Positions 6,952 to 12,384 of a DNA stretch of 16,640 nucleotides are shown here, in pieces (position 1 is the stretch's first letter; each line of letters begins with the position of its first letter). The notes under the pieces are model-generated. The model saw nothing but the letters and a program-made list of their open reading frames with translations. It had not been told where the DNA came from and did not search any database. This DNA is from Planctomycetota bacterium (GTDB lineage Bacteria; Planctomycetota; Phycisphaerae; Phycisphaerales; UBA1924): NCBI GenBank assembly GCA_023434205.1, contig JAEYTB010000238.1, positions 1-16,640 on the forward strand. The letters are read 5' to 3'. The translations under genes were made by a program, and so were the position numbers.

Positions 6952-7725
6952 ATGACCGCACGAATGGTGTGCATGGTGCTCGCGATCACGGCGCTGCTGG
7001 CCGGGTGCGGCGGCACGCGCGAGCAGAAGCTGACGCCGCCCCGGACGCTGGTGGCGCCGTACGACACGAGCCGCGGCGAGGTGCTGTGGGCGGTGGTGCC
7101 GCTGCGGAACGAGTCGGGGACGAGCGTGGTGGATGTGGGCGCGATGAGCGACAAGCTGGTGGCGGCGGTGGAGCAGGTGCAGGGGGTGCGGTGCCTGCCG
7201 CTGAACCGGACCATCCAGGCGATGAACGTGCTGGGCTATGCGACGCTGCGGACACCCGCGGAGGCGCGGTCGCTGGCGCAGGCGATGGGCGTGGACGGGG
7301 TGCTGGTGGGGAGCATCACGGCGTACGACCCTTATGTGCCGACGATCGGGATGTCGGTGGCGCTCTACTCACGGCCGGGGGCGATGGCCCAGGGGCGGCA
7401 GCCGCTGGACCCCAGGACGCTGACGGTGCGGGCGCGGGATACGGAGCCGGGGATGTGGCCGCGGGAGGAGGGGCCGGTGGCGGTGGTGTCGGAGCACCTG
7501 GACGCCAAGAACCATCAGGTGCTGATGGATGTGCGGAGCTACGCGGAGGGGCGGGACAAGCAGCCCTCGGCGCTGGGGTGGCGGCGGTACACCGCGAGCG
7601 CCCACCTGTTCGCGGAGTTCGCGGCGTACCACGTGGTGGACACGCTGATCAAGCAGGAGTGGACAAGGCTGCCGGGGAGCGTGCCGGGGGCGGCCCCGGG
7701 GCGGACGGCGGGGGCGGGGCGGTAG
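6952..7725 (+). CDS. Lipoprotein with TolB-N/CsgG-like domain, 257 aa
   Basis: A signal peptide ends in lipobox LAGC (Cys19), so the protein should be anchored in the envelope. Residues about 42-125 follow the alpha/beta pattern shared by the TolB N-terminal domain and CsgG-type proteins: a first strand WAVVPLRNESG, a helix SDKLVAAVEQVQ, a strand VRCLPLNRTIQAMNVLGY, a helix TPAEARSLAQAMGVD and a strand GVLVGSITAYDPY. That fold usually serves envelope secretion or scaffold complexes. The C-terminal half has a Ser/Tyr-rich MSVALYSRPGA segment and a tail of Gly/Ala. ATG 6952 has GGGAGG only 3 bases upstream, which is close; ATG 6964 is an alternative that would shorten the signal peptide. It directly follows the propeller lipoprotein on the same strand, and the two may work together. 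The exact family is uncertain. Confidence 0.75.
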   Translation: MTARMVCMVLAITALLAGCGGTREQKLTPPRTLVAPYDTSRGEVLWAVVPLRNESGTSVVDVGAMSDKLVAAVEQVQGVRCLPLNRTIQAMNVLGYATLRTPAEARSLAQAMGVDGVLVGSITAYDPYVPTIGMSVALYSRPGAMAQGRQPLDPRTLTVRARDTEPGMWPREEGPVAVVSEHLDAKNHQVLMDVRSYAEGRDKQPSALGWRRYTASAHLFAEFAAYHVVDTLIKQEWTRLPGSVPGAAPGRTAGAGR

Positions 7726-7828
7726 GGCGGTTTTTGCGCTCTGGGAGGGCGGGGCATTTTTCGGTTTTCGGGTACGCGGCGGTCAAGAGGTTCCCGGAAC
7801 GTGCCGAATCAGTTACCAGACACACAAG

Positions 7829-7854
7829 CCCCGACGTGCAGGGAAGCACCGGGG
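7829..7854 (+). promoter_or_regulatory. Leader hairpin with AGGGAA loop
   Basis: CCCCG (7829-7833) pairs with CGGGG (7850-7854), and GTGC (7836-7839) with GCAC (7846-7849), with a bulged AC and the loop AGGGAA. It lies 30 bases before the recombinase ATG. The inner part, TGC-AGGGAA-GCA, closely matches the hairpin at 6916-6932. It may be a post-transcriptional control site. Confidence 0.35.
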
Positions 7855-7884
7855 CGTGAAGAGACGAACTGCGGGGAGCCTGCA

Positions 7885-8892
7885 ATGTCCACTCTGCCGA
7901 TCACGGATGCGTTCACGACCTACCTTGCCGACGAGCGGCACTTCTCGCCCTACACGGCGCGGTGCTATGGGGCGGACCTGCGGCAGTTCATCGAGTTCCT
8001 TGCGGCCGAGCACAAGGTCGAGGCGAACATCGTCCGCGAGAAGGCGGCGATGGACCAGGCCCTGGCGAACAAGGGGCGGGTGAGCGGCACGGGGACGATC
8101 ACGGAGGTGATCTGCGCGGCCAAGGCCGAGGTGGTGCGGGGGTTCCTGGCGCACCTGGGCACGCAGGAGTATTCCGCGGCGACGATGGCCCGCAAGATCG
8201 CCACGCTGCGGAGCTTCTACAAGTGGGCCGACCGGCGCGGGCTGTGCGAGGGCAACCCGATGACGGTGATCCGCACGCCGCGGCAGGCCAAACGGCTGCC
8301 TAAGGCGATCACGATCGAGCAGATCGAGAAGCTGCTGGCGGCGCCCGGGGATGTGGAGGTGCTGGGGCGGCGCGACCGGGCGATGCTCGAGACGCTGTAC
8401 TCCACGGGCATCCGCGTGAGCGAGCTGGTGGGGCTGGCGTTCGAGGACCTGGACCTGGCGGGCGAGGCGCTGCGGGTTCGGGGCAAGGGGAAGAAGGAGC
8501 GGATTGTTCCGCTGGGGTCGCACGCGATCGGCGCGGTGAACCGGTACATCGAGATGGTGCGGAACGACCCGAAGTACGGGCCGATGGTTCGGGAGAACGG
8601 CAGCCGCGTGCCGCTGTTCATCAACAAGCACGGCGGGCGGCTCAGCAGCCGGTCGGTGCGGCGGAAGCTGGACAAGTACCTGAAGCAAGTGGGGCTGGAC
8701 CCGTCGATCAGCCCGCACACGCTGCGGCACAGCTTCGCGACGCACCTGCTGGACAACGGCGCGGACCTGCGGAGCGTGCAGGAGTTGCTGGGGCACCAGA
8801 GCCTGAGCACGACGCAGATCTACACGCACCTGACGACGCAGCGCATGCAGGAGGCGTACAACAAGGCGCACCCGCGGGCGCAGGCGGGGTGA
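7885..8892 (+). CDS. xerC: Xer-type tyrosine site-specific recombinase, 335 aa
   Basis: Xer recombinases resolve chromosome dimers at dif by strand exchange through a covalent 3'-phosphotyrosine. The full catalytic set is present: R177 (STGIRVSEL), K201 (GKGKKERIVPL), H278 and R281 (SPHTLRHSFATHLL), H304 (LLGHQSLS) and Y313 (STTQIYTHL). The spacings R-K (24), H-R (3), R-H (23) and H-Y (9) equal those of E. coli XerD. The N-terminal SAM-like DNA-binding domain is recognisable (FSPYTARCYGADLRQFIEFL), but about 30 extra residues (about 43-85) lie between its helices, making the protein longer than the usual about 300 aa. ATG 7885 is chosen because GGGGAG lies 6 bases upstream; the frame is open back to 7801 without a ribosome site. 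The end (AHPRAQAG) is nearer XerC than XerD, but the C/D choice is uncertain. Intact residues and housekeeping neighbours argue against a phage or integron integrase. Confidence 0.92.
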   Translation: MSTLPITDAFTTYLADERHFSPYTARCYGADLRQFIEFLAAEHKVEANIVREKAAMDQALANKGRVSGTGTITEVICAAKAEVVRGFLAHLGTQEYSAATMARKIATLRSFYKWADRRGLCEGNPMTVIRTPRQAKRLPKAITIEQIEKLLAAPGDVEVLGRRDRAMLETLYSTGIRVSELVGLAFEDLDLAGEALRVRGKGKKERIVPLGSHAIGAVNRYIEMVRNDPKYGPMVRENGSRVPLFINKHGGRLSSRSVRRKLDKYLKQVGLDPSISPHTLRHSFATHLLDNGADLRSVQELLGHQSLSTTQIYTHLTTQRMQEAYNKAHPRAQAG

Positions 8893-8911
8893 GACGGTGA
8901 GACGACATAGA

Positions 8912-8932
8912 CACCACAGGTGAACTGTGGTG
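8912..8932. other. Perfect 8-bp hairpin after the recombinase gene
   Basis: CACCACAG (8912-8919) pairs with CTGTGGTG (8925-8932), loop GTGAA, starting 20 bases after the stop codon. No T-run follows. It precedes the stronger terminator at 8946 and may protect the transcript end. Confidence 0.45.
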
Positions 8933-8945
8933 AACGGTAAGGAAT

Positions 8946-8993
8946 GTGGGCACGGCTTGAGCATGGATTGCTCGTCGTGCCCACTACGTTTTT
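8946..8993 (+). terminator. Rho-independent terminator of the recombinase gene
   Basis: GTGGGCACG (8946-8954) pairs perfectly with CGTGCCCAC (8976-8984). Inside it GAGC (8959-8962) pairs with GCTC (8970-8973). TACG and then five T (8989-8993) follow. This is the expected form for rightward transcription and sits between converging genes. Confidence 0.8.
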
Positions 8994-8996
8994 GGA

Positions 8997-9020
8997 AGTG
9001 CGACAGTGCGACAGTGCGAC
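8997..9020. repeat. Octamer tandem repeat, AGTGCGAC x3
   Basis: Three perfect consecutive copies of AGTGCGAC lie just beyond the terminator and 15 bases before the stop of the gene on the other strand. A second, imperfect array is at 10803-10826. No function is evident. Confidence 0.85.
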
Positions 9021-9035
9021 GGATGGTGAGAGCGA

Positions 9036-10289
9036 TCAGGGGAAGCGGGTTGCCTGGGTGATCGCGGCAGCGGCTTCCTGGGCGATGGCGGCGGTGTCGT
9101 TGCGGTTGTCGAGAGGGATGGTCGCGAGGAGCGTCTGGTCGGCGTCGATGACGAGGAGCGCGGCGTTGCTGGCGTGGGCGATGCGGTCCATTTCGGCCGC
9201 GCCGTTGGGGCTGAAGACTCGGGGCGGGCTGTCGGGGGACCACTGGGCGTCGAGCGCGGCGAGGCGGGTGCGGGTCATGTCGCCGAGCGACATGAGGGCG
9301 ACGGCGGCAGGCATGGTGCGCGGGCGGCGAGCGGGGTCGGGCTCGGCGGCGCGGAGCAGGTCGGGGACGGCGGCGGCGGCGCGGGCGCCGGTCTGGGCGT
9401 CGGCGTGTGCCGCGGGGTGCGAGGACTTGTAGAAGATGAGGAGGCCGAAGGTGGGTCCGCCGTAAGGGGCGCGGGCGAGGGCCTCCTGGAGCGGCCATGC
9501 GTCGAGGTCGCGGGTCATGAAGCTCAGAGCGGGGAGGCGGGCGCCGGGCGTGATGGCGGCGGGCTTGGCGCGGAGGTCGGCGATGGAGGGGACGCCGGTG
9601 CGGCCTTCGGTCGCGAGCGTCCAGGGGCCGGAGGCGGGGTCGAGCGGGGTGACGGAGAGGTTGAGGCGCGGGCCGTTCTTGCCGAGGGGGATGCTCAGGG
9701 CTGCGAGGCGTCCTGCGGCGTCGAACTCGATGGCGGCGGGGCCGCCCGGGCATTCGCCCTCGAAGATGATGGCGTGCGAGAGCGTGTGCTGCGCGGGGAG
9801 CCAGGAGGCGTGCAGGATCGCGGCGACGGCGCGGCCCAGGTTCGCGGGGTCACTGCCCAGGGCCCACTCGAGCTGCGGGAGCGGGACTGGGGGGACGGCG
9901 CTCCAGAGCTGGCCGAGCGTGAACGGGGCGGAGACGGGCGTGGTGAAGGCAAGGTCGGGGGCGTGGGGCGCGTGCGCGGTGATGGCCTGGTCGTCGGCGG
10001 CGATCGCGAGGCGTGTGAGGTCGAGGTAGAGGCGGCGCTGCGCGGCGTCGAGGCGGAGCGTGATGGTGGAGGTGCGGTCGGGCCCCACGGCGGGCTTCAT
10101 GGTCACGACGATCTGCTCGGCGACCGGGCCGGACTGGTAGGCAGCGCGGGCGCGGGCGAGGGCTTCGTCGATGGTCTCGATGAGCAGGGGGGCGGGGAGG
10201 GTTTCCTGGGGCGACGGCGCCGCGGCCTGCGGCTGCGCGAGCGCGGCGGGGGCGAGCAGGATCGCGGCGGTGATGGCAAGGACCTTCAT
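9036..10289 (-). CDS. Secreted protein with LolA-like and degenerate redoxin-like domains, 417 aa
   Basis: A signal peptide ends at about ALA-Q (residues 16-19), so the product is exported. Residues about 35-230 alternate short strands in the manner of LolA/LolB-like lipoprotein-carrier folds (IDEALARARAAYQ; EQIVVTMKP; STITLRLDAAQRRLYLDL; GRLAALSIPL). From about 245 the layout resembles AhpC/thioredoxin-like proteins: PGARLPALSFMTRDLDAWPL, then a strand GLLIFYKSSHP where a redoxin would carry its Cys motif, and LLVIDADQTLLATIPLD near the end. No CxxC is present; the only cysteine seen is C180, in the first part. It is therefore unlikely to be an active thiol oxidoreductase and may bind a ligand or partner. 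Its ATG overlaps the folK stop as ATGA (10286-10289), indicating translational coupling. The LolA and redoxin assignments are by pattern and moderate in strength. Confidence 0.7.
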   Translation of the reverse strand: MKVLAITAAILLAPAALAQPQAAAPSPQETLPAPLLIETIDEALARARAAYQSGPVAEQIVVTMKPAVGPDRTSTITLRLDAAQRRLYLDLTRLAIAADDQAITAHAPHAPDLAFTTPVSAPFTLGQLWSAVPPVPLPQLEWALGSDPANLGRAVAAILHASWLPAQHTLSHAIIFEGECPGGPAAIEFDAAGRLAALSIPLGKNGPRLNLSVTPLDPASGPWTLATEGRTGVPSIADLRAKPAAITPGARLPALSFMTRDLDAWPLQEALARAPYGGPTFGLLIFYKSSHPAAHADAQTGARAAAAVPDLLRAAEPDPARRPRTMPAAVALMSLGDMTRTRLAALDAQWSPDSPPRVFSPNGAAEMDRIAHASNAALLVIDADQTLLATIPLDNRNDTAAIAQEAAAAITQATRFP

Positions 10290-10771
10290 TGCGGCGATGG
10301 TACGTCGCGGCGCAGGTCGGCGAGCAGTTGGGCAACGGTCTTGTTGAGCCCGGGCACCACCGCGTCGGGCCAGACCTGGGCGAGGGGCTGGAGCACGAAG
10401 GCCCGCTCGTGCAGCCGGGGGTGCGGAAGCTCGAGGCCGGGCTCGCTGAGGACGATGTCGTCGTAGAGGAGGAGGTCGAGGTCGAGGGTGCGGGGCCCCC
10501 ACCGCTGTTCGGCGGCACGGTTGCGGGCGCGGGACTGCTCGATGGCGAGGAGCTGATCGAGCAGGGCGCGGGGCGGGAAGGTGGTCTCGATCGTCGCGGC
10601 GGCGTTGAGGTAGGGACCTTGGGGGATGGGGCCGACGGGGGCGGTCTCGAAGGTGTTGGAGACGGAGAGGAAACGCGAGCAGGGGAGGGACGTGAGGGCG
10701 AGGACCGCGGCGCTGAGGTGGGCGTTGCGGTCGCCGAGGTTGCTGCCGAGGGCGATGGCGGCGGTGGGCAC
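10286..10771 (-). CDS. folK: 6-hydroxymethyl-7,8-dihydropterin pyrophosphokinase (HPPK)
   Basis: HPPK transfers pyrophosphate from ATP to 6-hydroxymethyl-7,8-dihydropterin, the step before dihydropteroate synthase in folate synthesis. The 161-aa protein has the canonical start IALGSNLGDR (6-15), the signature RWGPRTLDLDLLLYD (90-104) with the two Mg-binding aspartates D97 and D99, and PHPRLHERAFVLQPL (116-130). Length fits the single-domain enzyme with no fused FolB or FolP. The start is GTG at 10771-10769, fixed by the conserved N-terminus. The mRNA just before it is a C/T-rich tract ending CCCTCCCCC with no Shine-Dalgarno sequence. Downstream it overlaps the secreted-protein gene by 4 bases. 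Confidence 0.95.
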   Translation of the reverse strand: MPTAAIALGSNLGDRNAHLSAAVLALTSLPCSRFLSVSNTFETAPVGPIPQGPYLNAAATIETTFPPRALLDQLLAIEQSRARNRAAEQRWGPRTLDLDLLLYDDIVLSEPGLELPHPRLHERAFVLQPLAQVWPDAVVPGLNKTVAQLLADLRRDVPSPQ

Positions 10772-10802
10772 GGGGGAGGGTAGGGGGGAGCGGGAGAGCG
10801 GG

Positions 10803-10826
10803 AGTGCGACGGTGCGGCAGTGCGAC
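10803..10826. repeat. Imperfect octamer repeat related to 8997-9020
   Basis: AGTGCGAC, GGTGCGGC and AGTGCGAC follow each other directly; the outer units are identical to those at 8997-9020 and the middle one differs at two positions. The array lies upstream of folK, and the two arrays bracket the folK pair in the same orientation. Confidence 0.75.
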
Positions 10827-10834
10827 AGGAGGGT

Positions 10835-10863
10835 AAGAAAAAGCCCCGCGATTGGGCGGGGCT
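10835..10863 (-). terminator. Rho-independent terminator of the sigma-factor/flagellar cluster
   Basis: AGCCCCGC (10842-10849) pairs with GCGGGGCT (10856-10863) around a 6-base loop. Read on the minus strand the stem is followed by a T-run (CTTTTTCTTA). It lies 80 bases past the sigma-factor stop and separates that transcript from folK. Confidence 0.8.
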
Positions 10864-10889
10864 GAGCGGGTGGGCTTGGGTGGTGGTAC

Positions 10890-10920
10890 CCGGGACTTCG
10901 CAGCGGCGGCTCAGTCCCGG
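10890..10920 (-). other. Second stem-loop downstream of the sigma gene
   Basis: CCGGGACT (10890-10897) pairs with AGTCCCGG (10913-10920). The 15-base loop may add a 3-bp inner stem (AGC 10902-10904 with GCT 10909-10911). It has no T-run and lies between the stop codon and the terminator. It could be a transcript-end element or part of a short 3'-derived RNA. Confidence 0.4.
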
Positions 10921-10943
10921 CGTCGGGGGTGAGCGGCGTCGCG

Positions 10944-11807
10944 TTATTCCACGGGCTCGAGTTCGCGCATGCGGAACTGCATCTGGCTCTTGAGGCGGGC
11001 GAGGATGGAGCTGTGCATCTGGCTGACGCGGGACTCGGAGAGGTCGAGGGTGGCGCCGATTTCCTTCATCGTCATGCCCTCGTAGTAGTAGAGGATGATG
11101 ATGAGGCGTTCGGAGCGGGAGAGGCCCTTGGTGATGAGGTCGCGCAGGTCGCGGCGCTGGATGTCGGTGATGGGGTTGGACTGGGTCTCGTCGCGGATGA
11201 CGTCGATCTCGCGGACATCGCGCCCGCTCTCGCTGGGGAAGCAGCGCTGGGTGAGGCTGCGGGTGGAGACGGCGGCGGAGTCGCGCTTGAGCTTCTCGAA
11301 CTCGTCCTGGCCGACCTTGAGGCGCTTGGCGACCTGGTCGTCGGTGGCGGGGACGCCGGTCTCTTTCTCGATCTGCTGGCGGGCCTGGTCGACCTTGCTG
11401 CTGCGGTGGCGGACGAGGCGCGGGACCCAGTCCATGGAGCGGAGCTCGTCGAGGATGGCGCCGCGGATGCGCGGGGCGCAGTAGGTCTCGAACTTGACTT
11501 TGCGGGAGAGGTCGAAGGCGTCGATGGCGTCCATGAGGCCGAAGATGCCGGCGGACATGAGGTCCTCGATGTCGACCTCGTCGGGGAGGCGGGTGTGGAT
11601 GCGCTCGGCGTTGTAGCGGACCAGGGGGAGGAACCGCTCCATCAGCCAGTTGCGGATGGTCTCGTCCTGCCCGGCCTGGTACTTCTTCCACACATCGTTG
11701 ATGGGGAGCTGGTCCAGCGGGGAGCGGAGGTTGGAGGGTTCGGCGTGGCGGGCGTTGAAGCGCCCACCGGAACGCATGCCGCTACGCGAGGGGGACTTGA
11801 GTGCCAT
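10944..11807 (-). CDS. fliA: FliA/WhiG-type RNA polymerase sigma factor (sigma-28)
   Basis: This sigma factor directs RNA polymerase to late flagellar and chemotaxis promoters. The 287-aa protein shows region 2 (about 52-130; LVRYNAERIHTRLPDEVDIEDL, SAGIFGLMDAIDAFD and KFETYCAPRIRGAILDELRSMDWVPR are diagnostic of the FliA/WhiG group), region 3 (about 135-205; GVPATDDQVAKRLKV) and region 4 with its helix-turn-helix (229-275; LSRSERLIIILYYYEGMTMKEIGATLDLSESRVSQMHSSIL). An approximately 30-residue basic/Ser-rich N-terminal extension makes it longer than E. coli FliA (239 aa). Start ATG 11807 has AGGG 8 bases upstream. It is the last gene of the flagellar cluster, with its own leader hairpin, a possible own promoter (11885-11913) and a downstream terminator. 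Other names in use are whiG and sigD. Confidence 0.93.
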   Translation of the reverse strand: MALKSPSRSGMRSGGRFNARHAEPSNLRSPLDQLPINDVWKKYQAGQDETIRNWLMERFLPLVRYNAERIHTRLPDEVDIEDLMSAGIFGLMDAIDAFDLSRKVKFETYCAPRIRGAILDELRSMDWVPRLVRHRSSKVDQARQQIEKETGVPATDDQVAKRLKVGQDEFEKLKRDSAAVSTRSLTQRCFPSESGRDVREIDVIRDETQSNPITDIQRRDLRDLITKGLSRSERLIIILYYYEGMTMKEIGATLDLSESRVSQMHSSILARLKSQMQFRMRELEPVE

Positions 11808-11831
11808 GGTCGATTCCCTGACCTTGTTGTT

Positions 11832-11849
11832 GCGGGCGTGAATGCCCGC
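11832..11849 (-). promoter_or_regulatory. Hairpin in the sigma-factor leader
   Basis: GCGGGC (11832-11837) pairs perfectly with GCCCGC (11844-11849), 6-base loop, 24 bases upstream of the sigma ATG. It is not followed by a T-run and does not cover the ribosome site. It could stabilise or regulate the leader. Confidence 0.4.
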
Positions 11850-11884
11850 TGCGCACCGAATCGTCCTTGACCGGCCGCGGGGCG

Positions 11885-11913
11885 AGTATAACGACTCCGC
11901 GCCGGTGCAACAC
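11885..11913 (-). promoter_or_regulatory. Candidate promoter for the sigma-factor gene
   Basis: On the minus strand a -10-like TATACT (11885-11890, 5 of 6 to TATAAT) lies about 78 bases before the ATG. A -35 box at 17-base spacing would be GTGTTG (11908-11913), a poor match; TTGCAC (11905-11910) is only 14 bases away. TTGCA there also gives a GG-N10-GC spacing with an upstream GG, as in sigma-54 sites, but the -24 side is weak. An own promoter is plausible but unproven. Confidence 0.35.
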
Positions 11914-11944
11914 CGTTACCGCACTTTTTCAAGGAATTTCTGCT

Positions 11945-12235
11945 TCATGCGCCCGACTCCGCGGCGCGGGGGGAGTTGTCCACAACTTCATCCACAACGG
12001 GAGGTCCGATGGAGGGCACGGGGTTGTCGGCGTGGTAGCGCGCCTCGTGCTCCTTGATGATGCGTTCGATGATGACGCCCGCGCCCATGCCGATCAACTG
12101 GCAGACGACGAGCGCGCCCAGGGCGCGCGCCAGGACCGTGGTCGTGTCGTTGCCGGCACCGATGCCCGCGATGAGGGCGACCGCGAACGCGCTGAGGGCG
12201 AACACGGCGGCGACGACTTTGCCCTCGTTGGTCAC
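11945..12235 (-). CDS. Small membrane protein, 96 aa, in the flagellar cluster
   Basis: I do not recognise this protein. It has a short charged N-terminus, two hydrophobic Ala/Gly/Val-rich helices (about 8-28 and 36-56) joined by a short loop (GAGNDTTTVLAR), and an acidic/Pro-containing C-terminal tail (IIERIIKEHEARYHADNP onward). A two-helix hairpin in the inner membrane is expected. The start is GTG at 12235 with GGGAG 9 bases upstream. It lies 149 bases after flhG and 137 before the sigma gene on the same strand, so it probably belongs to the flagellar transcript; a role linked to FlhF/FlhG or the export apparatus is only inferred from position. Confidence 0.75.
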   Translation of the reverse strand: MTNEGKVVAAVFALSAFAVALIAGIGAGNDTTTVLARALGALVVCQLIGMGAGVIIERIIKEHEARYHADNPVPSIGPPVVDEVVDNSPRAAESGA

Positions 12236-12384
12236 GCAGAATCGCTCCCAGGCCCCACGCTGTTACCGGCCCCGCGATGGCAGGATCGGCCTGCGCGGGG
12301 TGCGGCTTGCGTTGCGCTTTTGAAGTTGGCTCGCCGCCGCGCGGTATAAACCGCAAACGCCGTACCGGCGGAACTCCGGTGCAG
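12236..12384 (-). promoter_or_regulatory. Non-coding gap with several hairpins between flhG and the small membrane gene
   Basis: No gene is seen here. A nested hairpin is CCCCGC (12270-12275) with GCGGGG (12295-12300) enclosing GCAGG (12280-12284) with CCTGC (12290-12294), loop ATCGG and a 4-base bulge. GCGGT (12341-12345) pairs with ACCGC (12350-12354) around ATAA. ACCGG (12364-12368) pairs with CCGGT (12376-12380). On the minus strand TTTATAC near 12346 could be a -10 box, with no convincing -35. Attenuation or mRNA processing in the operon is possible. Confidence 0.4.

Noticed and set aside
7684..7735. CCGGGG/CCCCGG hairpin and a T5 run near the end of the second lipoprotein gene as a terminator
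   Set aside because: The stem lies inside the coding region and the T-run is about 30 bases away, so it does not form an intrinsic terminator.
8997..9020. The AGTGCGAC array as a CRISPR or dif-type site next to the recombinase
   Set aside because: Octamers abut without spacers and have no 11-bp inverted arms, so neither a CRISPR array nor a dif site fits.
7813..9753. A 646-aa open frame on the minus strand opposite the recombinase
   Set aside because: Arg/Pro-rich shadow translation; it spans the terminator and repeat between two real genes and overlaps both.
9850..11691. A 613-aa open frame on the minus strand across folK and the sigma gene
   Set aside because: It crosses a strong intrinsic terminator and two well-identified genes in another frame, with low-complexity composition.
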